Part shown: positions 24,946 to 37,925 of the stretch, piece after piece
How the letters are laid out: each line of letters opens with the position of its first letter
Numbering within the stretch: position 1 is the stretch's first letter
Assembly (NCBI RefSeq): GCF_002865645.1
Contig: NW_020194684.1
Coordinates: forward strand, 5,681,952 to 5,745,951
Reading direction: 5' to 3'
From: Hyaloscypha bicolor E
Lineage: Eukaryota > Ascomycota > Leotiomycetes > Helotiales > Hyaloscyphaceae
Length of the DNA stretch: 64,000 nt
The notes under the pieces: model-generated
What the model was told of the DNA's origin: nothing
What the model saw: only the letters and a program-made list of their open reading frames with translations
The model's database searches: none
Position numbers and translations under genes: made by a program

Positions 24946-27888
24946 GAAGATGGACAGATGGGGCAGAGACTGGGCCGGGGGTTCCCTGGCAAAGGATAAT
25001 AAAAGCAAATAGATGGGCAAGAACATGAACTGACAGACTTTTAAACGGCGGGCACAAATGACTTATGTGAGGTGCACATTCCTTGAGCTATGGCCGTTGC
25101 TTGTAACAAGAGTTCGACGGCGGCAGAAACGCACGCAGCCGTTTGCGGTAGGCTGGAGCTTGCAGCAGGGCCCCCAGAGCGGGCAGAAACGAGTAGATGA
25201 GAGACGAGCAGCTGCGAGGGTGATCCACCATCTCGTGCTCGGAATGTGAGTGATTCAGAAACTTTCAGACCCCCTACCGGCCGGCACACACATCCCTGGC
25301 CCTACGACGCCGACACCTTGACGGCACTGGCCCTGGCACTGACCCCTGGGAGTGTCGCTTGCCCACGGACGCTGACGCAGAGAGGAGGGGTGGGTGCCAT
25401 GGAGGGGAAGGAACTCAATCGAGCTCTCGAGTCAGGAGTTGCGTACCAGGCTACCAGCGAATGCAGCGCCCGATGCAGCCGGCGTGGATGGTCGTCTGCG
25501 GGCTGAGCTGCAAGGCCGTGGACCTGGACTTGGGGACCGCTCTGGGGGGGCTGTCTGTGACCAGCGGCGCATCGCAGCACAAAGAGCAGTGCACCGCTCG
25601 AGGGTTGAGGGAGTCTGTGACATGGCGTGGTGTCGCGTCAAGGTGCCCACGCTTAGCGCAAAGTGTGAGGTGGTCCAAGCAACGAGGCGAACGATGCTGG
25701 TGCTGGTGCTGGCCCTGCTGGGTGCTGGTGACAGCATGGCCCATGGCCCATGGGAACAGAATGGGAAGATCGGTTCAGTGCTGGTCTGGGCGGCACGGCG
25801 GCCTGAATCCCGGATGCTTGCAAGAAACGTGGATTTTTTTGGCGCAGGTGCAACCTGCTGGCCGATCTGTCACCTGCGAATCTGCGATGCACTGTGCCCC
25901 TCTTACCAAGATGACAATGCAAGGAAGTAGGGAATGGAGCCACACGGCTTCTTGTAAATCACTTCCTCGCTGCAAAAGAGGCGGGCCTGGCGCAGGTCAA
26001 CCGCCGCCGACAGCCGCCAAACCTGCCTCCGCACAGCTGTTATACTTGTAGCCGTTGGGATTGATCGTTGATAGCTTGAGCCGCGCTGCTGCGGGCATGG
26101 AGCACAGCAAGGCGTTGAGAGATCCACTTCGGAGAAGGAAATCGAGTTCCTGTTGAAGGGTGATTTCCAAGTGCGCGGTCGCCCTGTGATAGACCGAAAG
26201 GAGGCGTGTTCAAAGGCTCAATCGTCCCTTCCCTCGACAAAGCGTTTACGGTATCTCCCTTCTCCCTCCTCCCTCCTCCCTTCTCCCCGGATAGTCGAGC
26301 AGGGAGTCGGGGACTCAGGGAGGCGCTGCCGTCTTACACCTCGAGGATATTAATGCCGTTTTTAGCCTCTCTGGGCGGTTATCGTTGTCAAACAATGCTC
26401 GCAGAAACAACATCTCCACCAGTGTAATTGATGCCAGAGATTCTTGACATGCCATGATGCCACCCTTTGCCCCGGAATGGGACCTCTCACATCCCACGCC
26501 CAGAGATTTTGTGTCACCATGTCCCAAAACGGGTACCCCGCGAGGAACGTCATAGCGAGATGAAAAAAAGGAAATTCCATGCACACAGGTCTGTGCGGCG
26601 GAACATCTCATCAGGGGTGGAATCCACCTCCTGGGATTTCTGGGAATCGCGGTACTGAGGACGGCAAGGATGGATGATGGCAGCGGGCTGCATGTTTTCT
26701 GGTTTTGATGGGTCTTTGAAATCTTGACTTTCGTTCGATCTGAGAGAATTTGAGTACCTTTTGTTTAGAGAATTGACTACAATGTTGCGAGTTTGGGCTC
26801 GAGCATAAGCTGGCCGCTTTTCGTTCGGCATGGACATTGTCCATCATACCACAGTCAGCAATATTTGGGTCAATAGTCAAAGTCATCTGTCAAAGCCTCC
26901 AGTTGCCAAATTCGGTCTCGATCATCGCCTGTCCGCGTGTGCGGCTCTCGAGCGCTTCAGGCATGAAGAGCTGGCGACATCTGTGCGTTCGATGGTTTGA
27001 ATAATCCGACCCTTTTGAGACAGCAACGGGTTTGCTTGCCAAGCGCCCACAAAATCACCTTATTGCATGATCGATGCTGGATCGTCTGCCACGACATGCC
27101 TAGATATCACCGCTCAAGGCAAAGGCCAAAGCGTCCAGTTTTATGTTGCGGGAGCAAGCGTAGCCACACTGGGGTCAAAGCTGGTCGTCCGATAACTGCC
27201 CGGAAACCGTTATATCTGTCAGGGGGAGTTCCCTGTACCCCATCATTCAATCCAGGTCTGGCAGGTTCAAGAAACGTTGAGCGTTATTTATGCTGGTTTT
27301 ATCTGGACAATGCCCTGTTATCTCGTCGTCGGAGATTGAGAGCATCATACGGAGTGAAGGCGATCTTCAGAAATGGGCATGGGAGCCGTCACCAAGGAAG
27401 CCACCGAGGTTCAGGAAAAAAGGCTCGGCCAAACACATCGAAACTGATATCCTGTCTTGGCGGCGCTTTCTCCTCGCCAGCCTCGGCATAGGTTTTGTAA
27501 GATCTAAAATCAGAATGTCCATAGCACGGAATGCATTGGTTGAATGTTTTCTTGATGATAGGCGAGGGTTTCAGATTGGCACTTGACCGACGTCTCCTCC
27601 CTCCTATGCATGTCTAACATGCTGAAGAATCGCTCTCGCCGTCCCGAAAACCGGGAGTCACAAAAAGGAATATATATTACAACCACTGCAGGGAAGCAAA
27701 AAACAACACCTAGCCGGTCTAAAAGGGGAAAGAAGACTTGGCTCTGATCCACAAAACGCCAAATGAATGGTATGTACATGCGCCATTGACAACCGTACAG
27801 GAATGCAACTCCCAAAAAGCAAAGAAGCCAAAGCCCTTTGGACGACAACCCGGGCCACGATCAACAACGACAGCTCGCAAGATCACCA
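24946..27888. other. gene-poor, GC-rich region
   Basis: About 2.9 kb. Many overlapping open frames exist on both strands between 25060 and 26600 because the region is GC-rich. None has an ATG start together with splice continuity or a recognisable domain. The last 250 bases before 27889 are the 3' flank of the CFEM gene. Confidence 0.4.
26254..26288. repeat. polypyrimidine tract (CTCCCT-type), 35 bp
   Basis: An uninterrupted run of C and T built from imperfect TCCCTCC units. Such mirror-like homopyrimidine tracts can form triplex DNA, but no nearby gene makes use of it apparent. Confidence 0.7.
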
Positions 27889-28464
27889 TTACACCAAAGC
27901 ACCCATTACTGCGGCCAATCCACCAAGAATACCGGCACCGATACCCGCAACATTATTATGAGGCCCAGCATTCTTTGTTGCCGTAGGACTCGAGGAGCTT
28001 GCAGAGGTACCCGCCGTTGTTGTCGTTGAGGTACCGCTTGTGGTGGCCGCCGAAACCGCATTTGTGCCAGTTGCGGTTGACGTTGAGCTTGTTGCAGATG
28101 ACGAGCAAACCACTGACGCTGGAAGGTTGGTGACACCATTCGCTGCGCATATCTGATGGGCATATAGAGTAGCAGCGTCCTGGTCAGCTTGGTTGCAGAC
28201 GCCGACCAAGCAGCATGCGATATTATTCAGGAAGTCCTTGTTCGAGCAGATGCAGGTGACGTCCGGGCCATTGCAGCCAGCGATTGTGGAACCAGTTGTG
28301 AATTTGGCAACGCAGGGTTGCTGTGACACCTGTCAGTGGCTACAACATCAAGCACTTGAATATGAGGGAATATAACCTACCGCGCAGGACGGGACACCGC
28401 CGGCCGTTTGGGCAAAGGCGACACTTGCCAGTCCACTGGCGATAACAAGGAGAGAGAGTCTCAT
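27889..28464 (-). CDS. CFEM-domain GPI-anchored cell-wall protein
   Basis: Two exons (28464-28381, 28320-27889) give 171 residues. Seen: a signal peptide (RLSLLVIASGLASVAFA), then a CFEM domain beginning VPSCAQPCVAKF. It continues with AGCNGPDVTCICSN, FLNNIACCLVGVCNQADQ and HQICAANG, giving the usual eight-cysteine pattern. A long Ser/Thr/Ala linker follows, suited to O-glycosylation, then a C-terminal hydrophobic tail (VAGIGAGILGGLAAVMGALV) typical of GPI addition. The aspartate in GPDVTC corresponds to the haem-binding position in Csa2/Rbt5-type CFEM proteins. Roles known in the family are haem-iron capture, wall structure and plant-surface effectors; which applies here is open. Confidence 0.93.
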
Positions 28465-30149
28465 GGTTGGAGTTGGCGATCGGAAGTAATCCGAAGACAA
28501 GGGGTAGATAGAGATCTGGGTGCTCGGAGAGAGGGAAGGGACTGATGTTTAAGGAAGCCGTAGATGGAAGATGGAGATGGAAGATGGTGGATGGAAGATT
28601 GGAGGAAACAAACGGGAGGTGGCAGTCACGACGAATTCACCTTGGGAGCGGTTTGAGTTGAGTCGCGGCCGTCGGGTCCGCGAGATCTTGCATCTTCTCC
28701 TAAATAACACAAGCCACCTCGAGTTGGATTGGTGGGATGCGGAAATCGCTTGAGACCGCAATCAGCCAGAACACGCCTTTCCAGGGCTGGGACCAGGCTA
28801 GGTCCAATGGGGAGTAGCTGATCTGTCATCCTGCCCAATCAGCTTGGCTAGACCCACCGCACCCCCCGCTTGGCAAGCTCGAGTCGAAACGGCGAACGGC
28901 GATCAGGGTTTGGATTCTCCGGGGCGACCCCAATCACATCAAGGATCGAGGTTGATGTTTAAACCTCGTCCAAACAAACTTCTGGAAGATCAAATGCCGG
29001 CATTGAGAGGTTTGGAGAACGGCAATGGGAGATTTGGGGAATCTTGCAGCTTCTGGCTTGGCACGCCTGATTGTGCTGATTTGACTTCTCGTCTCTGGCA
29101 ACCGGGTGTTGTGCAAAGTTCGAACACGAAGAATCTCCGTACCACCAACCAGCCCTGCCATCCTGTCCCAGCCCAGCCATGTTGGACCGCACCCAGAATG
29201 GACAACGCTCAACTCTTCTCGAGTAGAGATGCTAAAATTATATAATTTAGGACTTGAATACGTAATATCGTAAAATAATCACTCTGACTTGATTATGGTG
29301 ATATTATCTTGCATATGAGACATAGCCAATCAGAAGCCTCCATTTGACTAGCGCGGTTTCGTGCTCCTCCCCAATAATCAAATCCACTAATTTACCCTTT
29401 TCCACGTGCCGAATTATGCACGATTTATACGCTATTTTATACGCTATTTTATGCAGTATTTTATGCATTATAATATTGGCGACTTGATTATTATATAATT
29501 ACGCTGGACTTGATTATTATATAATTGTAATAATTATAAATCGTGCAACCCTATTCTCGAGATCTGCATACGGTTGCTGTTGCGATCTCGTGTGTGTCTT
29601 CCTCCTGAATAGCATCGCCTGGAGACTCTGGACGCTTTCTGGGCTAAGATGTGGATATATCCCTTTTCTGTTGTTTAGATTGGAAGACCCTGCCCGGATC
29701 GGCTCGTGTAGACCCCTTGTACTGAGCTCTCTCAGCTTGACGCGATGACCGGGTTGCAATTGGTCTGAGATTATAAATTTGTACGAGATGGAAGGAGCAC
29801 AACATGAATATCCTGTTTCATGATCTTCAAAGCAGTGCGAATCGAAAGCAGGGAGAGCTGGCCAGAACCTATTGTAATTGTGGCTTCCCGATCACATGGA
29901 TCCTATTCGACGCTATTGGCTGCCGACATTCAAAAGGGGCTAGCCAATTCCATCCCCTCCTCGAATAGGACCACTCGACTTCAGCCTCAACCTCGTATTT
30001 GAGACATTTCACGGTCGATTTGTAGACTTCATTCTTCAATGCTCTCGACGGTTGTCCCAACGTTCAACTCTTAAGTCGTCCTTCAACCTTCCTCTCAGGC
30101 TTGGTAATTCCGCGAATTGCGTGGGGAACCCCCGCAACCAACAATCAAG
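28465..30149. other. divergent intergenic region, CFEM gene / MFS transporter
   Basis: About 1.7 kb without supportable genes. It holds the two promoters, an AT-rich fold-back repeat block near 29.2-29.55 kb, and GC-rich flanks. Confidence 0.5.
29230..29550. repeat. AT-rich block with fold-back arms and nested tandem repeats
   Basis: Perfect 13-bp inverted arms (TGCACGATTTATA at 29417-29429 and its complement at 29535-29547) enclose two repeat families. One is a 12-bp tandem unit based on ATACGCTATTTT, about three copies from 29427. The other is a 20-bp direct repeat starting GACTTGATTATT at 29481-29500 and 29507-29526. A further copy of AATAATCAAATCC in inverted orientation lies near 29373. 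The surrounding DNA is far less AT-rich. It could be a decayed, RIP-mutated or non-autonomous element. Confidence 0.75.
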
Positions 30150-32177
30150 ATGGGGATGTGGATATTAGAAAGCAAGAGCATGGAGCATGTTCCAGGTAAG
30201 GATTGCGACTCCCAAGCAACGAAACACCGGGAATAACATCAAGCAGGCACCACGCGATATTTTGACGACCCAGAGAGACCTCAAGCAGCTACATCTGAGT
30301 CTGCCACCGGCCTGAAGTGCGATACCTCTGGTCCTGTTCCGATCATTCTCGTCCCGCAACCAAGCGACGACCCAAATGATCCTCTTGTATGCAATCCTGT
30401 CTATGGTGTGATTCCTTTGCTAATACGATGTCCATTAGAACTGGCCACTATGGAAACGCGATGTTATTCTCCTTATCCTCTCCGTAGTTTCGATTTTCGC
30501 CACATCTCTTGGACCGATACTCGCAGCGAACACCATAACACTCTCCTTGGTCTTCTTGGTTAAGTTCACAAAGATTGCCGAGCTTACAGGATACTTCCTT
30601 TTGGGCGTTGGAATTGCTGGCGTATTGTGCGTTCCCTCGGCTCGCATATGGGGCAAGCGGCACTTGTTCCTACTTGGAACAATCATCTTAGTCTTTTCAA
30701 GCGGATGGGGAGGGGCTTCACGAAGCTACACCAGTCTGCTGTGGGCAAGGATATTCCAAGGCATTGGCACTGCTCCTTTTGAAGCGCTTGTCAATGCTGC
30801 TGTTGGAGATATGTACTTCGTTCATGTGAGCACCGAAAGGCCCATTTCTCGTACATCAGACTAACATCTTTCGATAGGAACGTGGTAAACGAATGGCATT
30901 GACCAATCTCGCTGTCTTCGGTGGAGCTTTTTTCACACCAATTCTGGTAGGAAAGATTACCCACACACTTGGGTGGTGGTGGTCCTTCTACTTTGTCACC
31001 ATATTTATCGGCGTCTGCTTGCCGCTACTGTTCTTCTTCGTACCAGAGACAGCATATCGCCGATCAACTCACCTCAACACCGATCTAGCCTCTACGGACG
31101 ACCTCCAACCCCTTAGCAAACCTCAAGAGTCTGGCCGTGAAGCCAACAATAGCACTGAAATCGAGCCGAATATGGCGGCAGATACCACGCAAAGAGAAGT
31201 AGAGAAAGGTGTTCCTGAACCTGGAAGCCAACCTGTCTTAAATGATCATCACTTCGCTGGAGCCGACACTCCCTTAAAGACCTACAAAGAGAAGCTCCTC
31301 CCGTTCAGTGGCCGGAAGACAGACGACAATTTCTTCAAGCTATTCCTCAGACCATTTCCCCTTTTTGTGCACCCCGCAATCTTTTGGGCTTGCCTAATTC
31401 AAGGTACTATGATCGGGTGGACAGTTTTCATAGGAATTATGCTGGCTGCAATCTTCATTGGGCCGCCTCTATTTTGGGGCGAAGTTAACACAGGCTACGC
31501 ATACACCGGAGCATTCCTTGGCTCTGTCATCGGCTTCCTGATTGCTGGTGGTCTCGCAGATTGGAGCGCCAAATATATGACCCGCAAGAACAACGGCATC
31601 TACGAGCCTGAGTTCCGTATTGTTCTTGTGATTCCACAAACGATATTTGGTTGCACCGGCCTATATCTATTTGGTGTTGTTTGTTCAAACCCTACCCATT
31701 ATTCTTGGGTGTGGTCTGTTTTTGCATTTGGATTGCAAGTTGGTGGTATGGTCATTGGCGCCGTTGCTGCTAGTCTTTACATTGTGGACGCTCATCGTGA
31801 GTACATCACGTCGTTGATGTTACAGTCGCTGACAATACACAGGGGACATTGCCATAGAAGCCTTCACTTGCATTCTCATATTCAAGGTAAGACCTCAAAT
31901 CAATCTTAAAAGCTACATACTTACTTTCGAAGAACTTCTTCTCTTTCGGCTTGACTTTTAGTGCGTACGATTGGATCATAAAAGGCGGCGTTTACCCAAC
32001 ATTCATGTGGATTGCAAGCATCCAGGTTGTGATCTCTCTCTTGGCTATTCCCATGTGTAAGTCGTCTCATCCCAAATCTTCAGGGGCACTCACTAACTGC
32101 ACCAAGACGTCTTTGGGAAACGCAACAGGAGCTTCTTCCATAAACACGACATCCTCAAGATGACAGGCTTGGCTTGA
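30150..32177 (+). CDS. MFS transporter (drug:H+ antiporter-1-like)
   Basis: Seven exons (30150-30195, 30247-30386, 30439-30825, 30878-31796, 31843-31886, 31933-32056, 32107-32177) give 576 residues. It is an integral plasma-membrane carrier with about twelve helices. Seen: a cytosolic N-terminus ending PSDDPNDPLNWPLWKRD, the standard entry to helix 1 in the fungal MFS multidrug group. Next come an RIWGKRHLFLLG loop 2-3 motif, ARIFQGIGTAPFEALVNAAVGD at helix 4-5, and ERGKRMALTNLAVFGGAFFTPI. A long charged central loop (about 100 residues) separates the two halves, followed by a second six-helix bundle. All junctions preserve phase. Substrate unknown; no cluster partner is nearby. Confidence 0.92.
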
Positions 32178-33082
32178 AAAGTACAAGGAACAGACGTTTT
32201 GGCGCACTATTGCTGGAGAAAATGGTAATTCAATGCTGGATAGCGGGTTCTTTCGCTGGATAAGTCTGGACGCGTACATAACTTCTTAGTGCTGTTAGAT
32301 GAATTAAACTGCTGCTCGATCATCTCGACTACATCAAGGAGGAATGCGTACAGTGGTGTAATGTCCTTGGGTCAAATTTCTGGGCATCAACCTCGTCAAG
32401 ATCCTTCCCCGCGCTCTCTGGCTATGAACAAGATGCTAGATACATATCGTTGAGAGTACAAAATAATTAAAGTTAAAATTTAGCTACCTCGGCCTCCCTG
32501 AAGTCCCGGTACAATGCGGTGAGTCTATCCCGAAGTGGAGAGCTGGACTTTCAAAGCCAGGGTTTTGTCTGGCACATCATTACAATATCCCAGAACTTCG
32601 TGGAACATTGGATGCAACAAAACCTCGACAGATATGATTCAAGATTCACTCTTGCTCTTCACAATCTCATTCTCATTGTACCAGAAATCTTTGGAACATT
32701 GATACGATGTTCAACAAAGAATGGAGGACAATGATTCACTTGAGGCCAGCGACGGGGTGTTGCCCTTTCTTCATTGGCTGGACAACCTAACATCCTCAAC
32801 CGCGAAAGGATATCCAGCATCTTCTTCGCTAATTTGACTTGTCAATTGTCTGTAGTATTTTCGTAGAGGAGCTTTATGTGATAGTTCCAAAGGCACCAAA
32901 AGGAATGGCCAACACTCCCAAGTCCCATCGAAATATTGAGTGAAAAAACGGAGTCGAGTATCTACCACAAACACCAATCTCCATCCATCGCTCACTTTTC
33001 ATTCTTCCTCCCTTCCACGATCACCAATACCCAATCTCGATCTCGCCTCAACTCCATTTCCTAATACCAAAAAGTTTCCCAT
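32178..33082. other. convergent intergenic region
   Basis: About 900 bp between the stop codons of the MFS transporter and the Atg33-like gene. Open frames at 32519-32734 and 32771-32995 show no family similarity. Nothing else is seen. Confidence 0.45.
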
Positions 33083-33796
33083 TCACATCTCAATAATGAC
33101 CAAGTCAGCCGCCCCATCGCCCCAAATGCCCACCACGCTCATGGCGAAACCTATACCAGCGACCACCGTCCTCACAACCTGCGTCATCATGAACCCCTCC
33201 ATCTGCTGCCTAACCTCCTCACCATTAACATCCTCCTCCATCTCCTCTCCACTCGCAGTCCCCTCACTCTCCCGATCACTAGCCGCACCCAAAACCTCAT
33301 AAGACGCATCCATCTGTCTTCCCTTCCCTTTCTTATCCCTCCTCACATTGTTCTTCCGCGCGCCCACAGCCGCCTTCTCAGCCACGGCAAACCGTAGGAA
33401 GTACTCGGTGCATCCAGACGAGGCCACGAAGAGCGTGGTCCACAGCAGATACGGGTGTTTTTGGTTGCGGGGAGAGAGAATATAGGCCAAGAGGAATGAG
33501 CCGCTTGAGATGTTGGCTAGAGTTCGGATGTGTGCGAGAGAGAGCACGGTGAGGTTTGTGAAGGCTTTCGAGGCGCTTGAGGCGGTGGGGAGGGTCAGTA
33601 GTGTGGGGAGGGTGAGGGTGCTGAGTGTGTAGGAAAGGCCCTAGATAGACATCTTGTTAGAAGTCTTACATTTGCAGAAGGGGGGGTGGAAGAGGATCGG
33701 GGTTTGGGGAATATGTTGGAGGGGTTATCATACCGTGAGGAGGCCCAGCGAAATCGAGCCCACGAACTTGAGCGTCGATACCGTTCTCGAGGCCAT
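33083..33796 (-). CDS. Atg33-like membrane protein (mitophagy receptor-related)
   Basis: Two exons (33796-33734, 33640-33083) give 206 residues. Seen: an N-terminal ASRTVSTLKFVGSISLGLLT helix followed by GLSYTLSTLTLPTLLTLP. Next come two further hydrophobic helices (ANISSGSFLLAYILSP and PYLLWTTLFVASSG), a long charged Ser/Glu/Lys loop, and a final helix (VVRTVVAGIGFAMSVVGIW). This four-helix layout with GLLTGLSYTLST matches fungal proteins annotated as autophagy-related protein 33. That is a mitochondrial outer-membrane protein needed for mitophagy in yeast. The match is from memory of the family, so the name is moderate. It sits head-to-head with a dienoyl-CoA reductase gene. Confidence 0.6.
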
Positions 33797-34203
33797 GGTG
33801 TCGGATCAGGGTTGCGCTCCTGACTAGATGCTCTGGCGTTGTCGAGAGAACTGGATTTGCTTCGTGCCAACAACGTGAGGTTGAGATTTGATATCGATTT
33901 CGATGGATTCGTCGAAGCCCTGGAGCTGTCGGCTCTGCGTTAATCCGAGAATGGAATCCCTGCCCGTTGCCGCTCTTGCCTCTGTGCCTGGCCGCTTCTC
34001 AATTGCCAGCCAGGCCGAGGTCTAAATTAATTGCCCCGGATTCACAAGTACACGATTTGCGAGCTTGATTGAAGGCCCGTAAGATGTTACGGCCGTGAGC
34101 TTTGCACTTATCTTACCCGTCTGACAAGACTTCTGCTCAACTCTTCTTGCTACATATTAACATCATCGTGTTTACAAGCCTCAATTCACTATCAGCAGAC
34201 AAA
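33797..34203. promoter_or_regulatory. bidirectional promoter, Atg33-like / dienoyl-CoA reductase
   Basis: 407 bp lies between diverging ATG codons and must hold both promoters and leaders. No specific motif, including the oleate-response type, could be assigned with confidence. Confidence 0.45.
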
Positions 34204-35374
34204 ATGGCCGTTCCGAGATCCGAGTATCTATCTTCAGTCTGGCGGGATGGCATCTTTGGTTTGAACCCTCTCTTTTACCGGAATAGCGAGCTTACGTCTG
34301 CCTCGTAGACAATAAGGTCGTCTTCTGCACTGGAGGAGCAGGAACCATCTGCAGTGCCCAAGTAAGAGCGTTGGTTCACCTCGGAGCCAATGCTTGCATC
34401 ATTGGACGAAATGTTGAGAAAACGGAAACGATGGCCAAAAGCATAGCTACAGCACGGCAAGGAGCCAAGGTGATAGGGATTGGAGCCGTAGATGTCCGGA
34501 AGATAGAGAGTTTGGAGAGTGCTGTCGAGAGATGCGTGAAGGAACTGGGAGGGATTGACTACGTTATGTGAGAATTTACTAGTTGCGATTGTATGGACTT
34601 CTGCTGACAGTTCTCAGTGCCGGCGCCGCGGGTAACTTCATCTCTCCCATCTCTGGCCTCTCTGCCAACGCCTTCAAGACGGTCCTTGATATCGATACAA
34701 TTGGTTCCGTGAGTGAAGACGCTCTTAATATGATTTGTCCCGGGTGTCTCCCCTTCTTCAGACACTTCCGAAGTGCTTCCTTTCCTTGAACTCTGCCAGT
34801 AATTTACCGCACAGAGAAATGCTGACTCTTCGTCCTTCAGTTCAATACCCTCAAAGCGACTCTTCCACAACTCATCATCTCCGCATCCAAGAACCCCAAC
34901 ACAGGCACGAACCCCTCGACTGGTGGACGTATAATCTTCATTTCTGCCAGCTTTCATTTCACCGGCATGCCACTGCAGGCCCATGTAGCCGTAGCAAAAG
35001 CTGGTGTCGATGCTTTGTCCGCCACCACAGCCATTGAATACGGACCTCGTGGAATAACGTCGAATGTGATAACGCCCGGCCCAATCATGGGAACTGAAGG
35101 AATGGCGAGATTGGGAAGCAGAGAAGCTGAGAGCAGTGGTGCTGCTTTCAAGAAAGTGCCATTGCAAAGGTATGGAACTGTGAAGGAAATTGCTGATGGA
35201 ACAGTATATCTGTTCTCTGATGCTGGAAATTTTGTGAACGGTGAGGTGCTGGTCATAGATGGAGGAGATTGGCGAACTCCAGGTGCGCCAGGTGCCACCA
35301 AGAGCCAGTATCCAGATTACCTGCTCGACGACAGTATGCTCAGGCAAAAGCCGGGGAAGAAGTCGAAGTTATAG
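34204..35374 (+). CDS. sps19: peroxisomal 2,4-dienoyl-CoA reductase (SDR family)
   Basis: Four exons (34204-34258, 34309-34567, 34618-34708, 34841-35374) give 312 residues. The enzyme reduces 2,4-dienoyl-CoA with NADPH in beta-oxidation of unsaturated fatty acids. Seen: the nucleotide-binding VFCTGGAGTICSAQVRALV at about residue 21, then NAG-like AGAAGNFISP and SFHFTGMPLQAHVAVAKAGVDAL. In that last block the lysine is kept, but the usual SDR tyrosine is replaced, as in other dienoyl-CoA reductases. NVITPGPI and EIADGTVYLFSDAGNFVNG follow. The protein ends in KKSKL, a canonical PTS1 peroxisomal targeting signal. Splice phases agree at each junction. Confidence 0.94.
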
Positions 35375-37925
35375 TTGGTGCGAGCTTTTATGAAATGTAG
35401 ATCCCTTTTGAATGGTATGATATACACATCTGCTATCATTAGTGCCTGACCCACCAATGGCCATTGTGACCCTCACCGCTACGAAAAGGTCTTCGCACCT
35501 AACTTGGACCTGGTAACCTCCACTGCTTTTTGAGCTTCCTTCACTAGTACAGTGCGCTCGCGAATTCGGAGATGATCAGATATCTTACATTTATTTCGGA
35601 GCATTCAAGACGGCCGCTCTTGTTCATTCTTTCAAGTGATACAAATCCAGTTGAATGAGGAGAGGTGCTAGTCCAGGGAGGAGAATAAGAATAAGCCAAC
35701 TTTCTTATTCCAATCATGTTCTTAACCTTGTGTTCGATATAGGGTAGTAGCAGGGGCCATTACCTCTTCGAGCACAAGATTCCCTAAAGAGTTGACGGTT
35801 TATGAGTCAAATAGTTACTCCGAGAGCCTTTGAAGATATTTGCAGGGTTCAGAAAGGTGGCCTGATTTTGAATGGCTACGGTCTAGACCCATCTATTCTC
35901 CAAAAGGGTAATTCAACACAGCTTTGCGGTAATCGACAGAGATAGCAACAATCCGTCCAGATTGAGAAGATTTACAGCTCTGAAATTTCATACATTCTGG
36001 AAACCTGGAAACTCACGTTGAAAGGACGCAAATAGACGAGGCTTGGTCTCGCGCTCAATTATGTAGCAACACCTTGATTTGTCTAATAGGAGCATCAGAA
36101 GCAGAGCATGCATTGGCTGGCCATACAAAACCAAAAACAAAACGCTGCGAGAGTTTACTGGATATACGGCAAATGAGCAGAACAGTTTTTTAATTCCTTT
36201 TTATAAACGTGGCATGTCCAAAATGAATGCGGTCATCCGAACCTCGTTCCTGGAACCTCGAACTTACATATAACAAACCACAACCCCTTCCCAGCAAGAT
36301 CACGAAATTGATGCCTCGCATTCAAACTCAATTCCGAGTTGCAAAGTTGCTTCCTCGTTGTAGAGATTCAAGCATGATTTATGACAAGAAGCCAATCATC
36401 TCCGTCTACGAGACATTGCCCATCAGTCTTGTCCTTGCGCTGAAACTTACACTGTGCAAGATGGAGCAGCTTCTGAGTGAAGCAGCGCTTTTAAGACTTC
36501 CAATCTCAACTTTGAGATTGGACAAACGTCAAATGCTCTATTGTATCTCATTCCTTGGGTATTTATATTTCTTTCAGCTGCCTCGGTCTCGGTTGCTCAT
36601 CTGAGCTGACTATTGTGGCTACATCAGTTCCTGATTCGCACGGATTTCAATACCGTCTCGTCAATCGAGGAGTCGAAAATGTGGTCCAAGAAATGGAGGC
36701 AGCATCCGGATGAAAGATCCAGCGACTTGTAATTGAGAATAGGCCATGTAAATTTTTTGCGTGCATGATGGGAATTTCTTCCAGATGGAAAGGGCCCACG
36801 GCGTCCTTCTTGCTCCAACCCCACGGCGAATGTCGATGCCGACAGAAGCCCTTGCAACGTCCCTCCTGCGCCGGAAGCTGTCATCGAAGTGAAGGTCTGT
36901 CTACTTGCTCGGAGTGTCTAGACGGTCGAACAATCGCGGCGACGGAAATGACAGTGAGTGCGTTTCCCAGGTCACCCTCCCGCCCCTTATGCGCCGGGCC
37001 TTCAGATCTGGGAAATCGAGTTAAGGTTACCCATTCCAACAGCGCACCACACTTCTTCGGCCGGGGCAGTTCCAGTCGCGTGGCAATCGAACACGCCGCG
37101 CTCCTGGGCGGTGGGTCTTCTGCGCAAGACTACAAGTAGCAGGCCAGAAGCCGTCACTGCGAGGCCCGGCGCGGGTGGATGTCGTCACAGGGGTCATCAA
37201 TCACTGCTGCGAGGGTTCAGACTTGTATAAGAAGCTGCTGTTTATGAGGGTCCAGGCCCCGCAAGCTGGTGAGAGTTGGCGCGGTGCGATGGCAAGAAAG
37301 CGCTGATTATCGAAGGACAGGGCTTCCCATCGAGAATTTGAGAAGTCAGAGTGGCCATCTACGGAGGCGGGCTCTACTCCGATGAGAGCACTCATTTGAC
37401 TCTGGAAAAAGCGATGCCAAATCCTTTTGTGTGTTTAAGGGTACATATCCCAAAGCCTGTCGCCGCACCCATCAACGACGACGACCTCGCGATCGCCACT
37501 GCTGCGGTCTGCCATGCCAGCTCCAGCCTCGACGACTGTCCGACTGTACGCTCCTCTCCTCGCCCGTGGAAGGAACCCGCCCACAGCTGCTGCCCTTCCC
37601 TTTGCCTCTCCCTGCAGTAACCACCGAAACCTGATCGCCTGACCAGAGATGTTTGTTTTCGACTTCGTGGAGGGTTAGGGTCGACTTCTTCGCCTAGAGT
37701 GCATCACGCCTCAGGAGTACTCCTTCTTGATTCTCCGCCGAGCAGTCGACGCTGCGACGCTGCGCCAGCCAACGCAGGACAGGATCTCGATCTCTTTGTT
37801 ACCAACCAAATCCGCACCTGTCCTGCATCGACCGATCAGTCCCCTCGGTGCCACCTATCGATTTGTGTGGATTCGCTGTATATCGCCGCCGCCCCAGCAT
37901 CCACCCTCCTGAACTCTAAACCGTA
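35375..37925. other. intergenic region upstream of the Zn2Cys6 regulator
   Basis: About 2.5 kb with no supportable gene. A plus-strand open frame at 36227-36604 (125 codons) shows no family similarity. From about 36900 the DNA becomes GC-rich and contains several short ATG frames, which may be upstream open reading frames in a long leader of the regulator. Confidence 0.45.

Noticed and set aside
25359..26051. 230-codon plus-strand frame in the GC-rich desert
   Set aside because: Stop codons are rare here simply because of GC content. Several frames on both strands are equally open, and none shows a domain or splice structure.
26997..27491. 164-codon plus-strand frame
   Set aside because: It begins with TTG, has an unbalanced Arg/Ser/Gly composition typical of random GC-rich frames, and no recognisable domain.
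30150..35374. an autophagy gene cluster with ATG10 and the Atg33-like gene
   Set aside because: The two genes are more than 20 kb apart with unrelated genes between them; co-occurrence is most likely chance.
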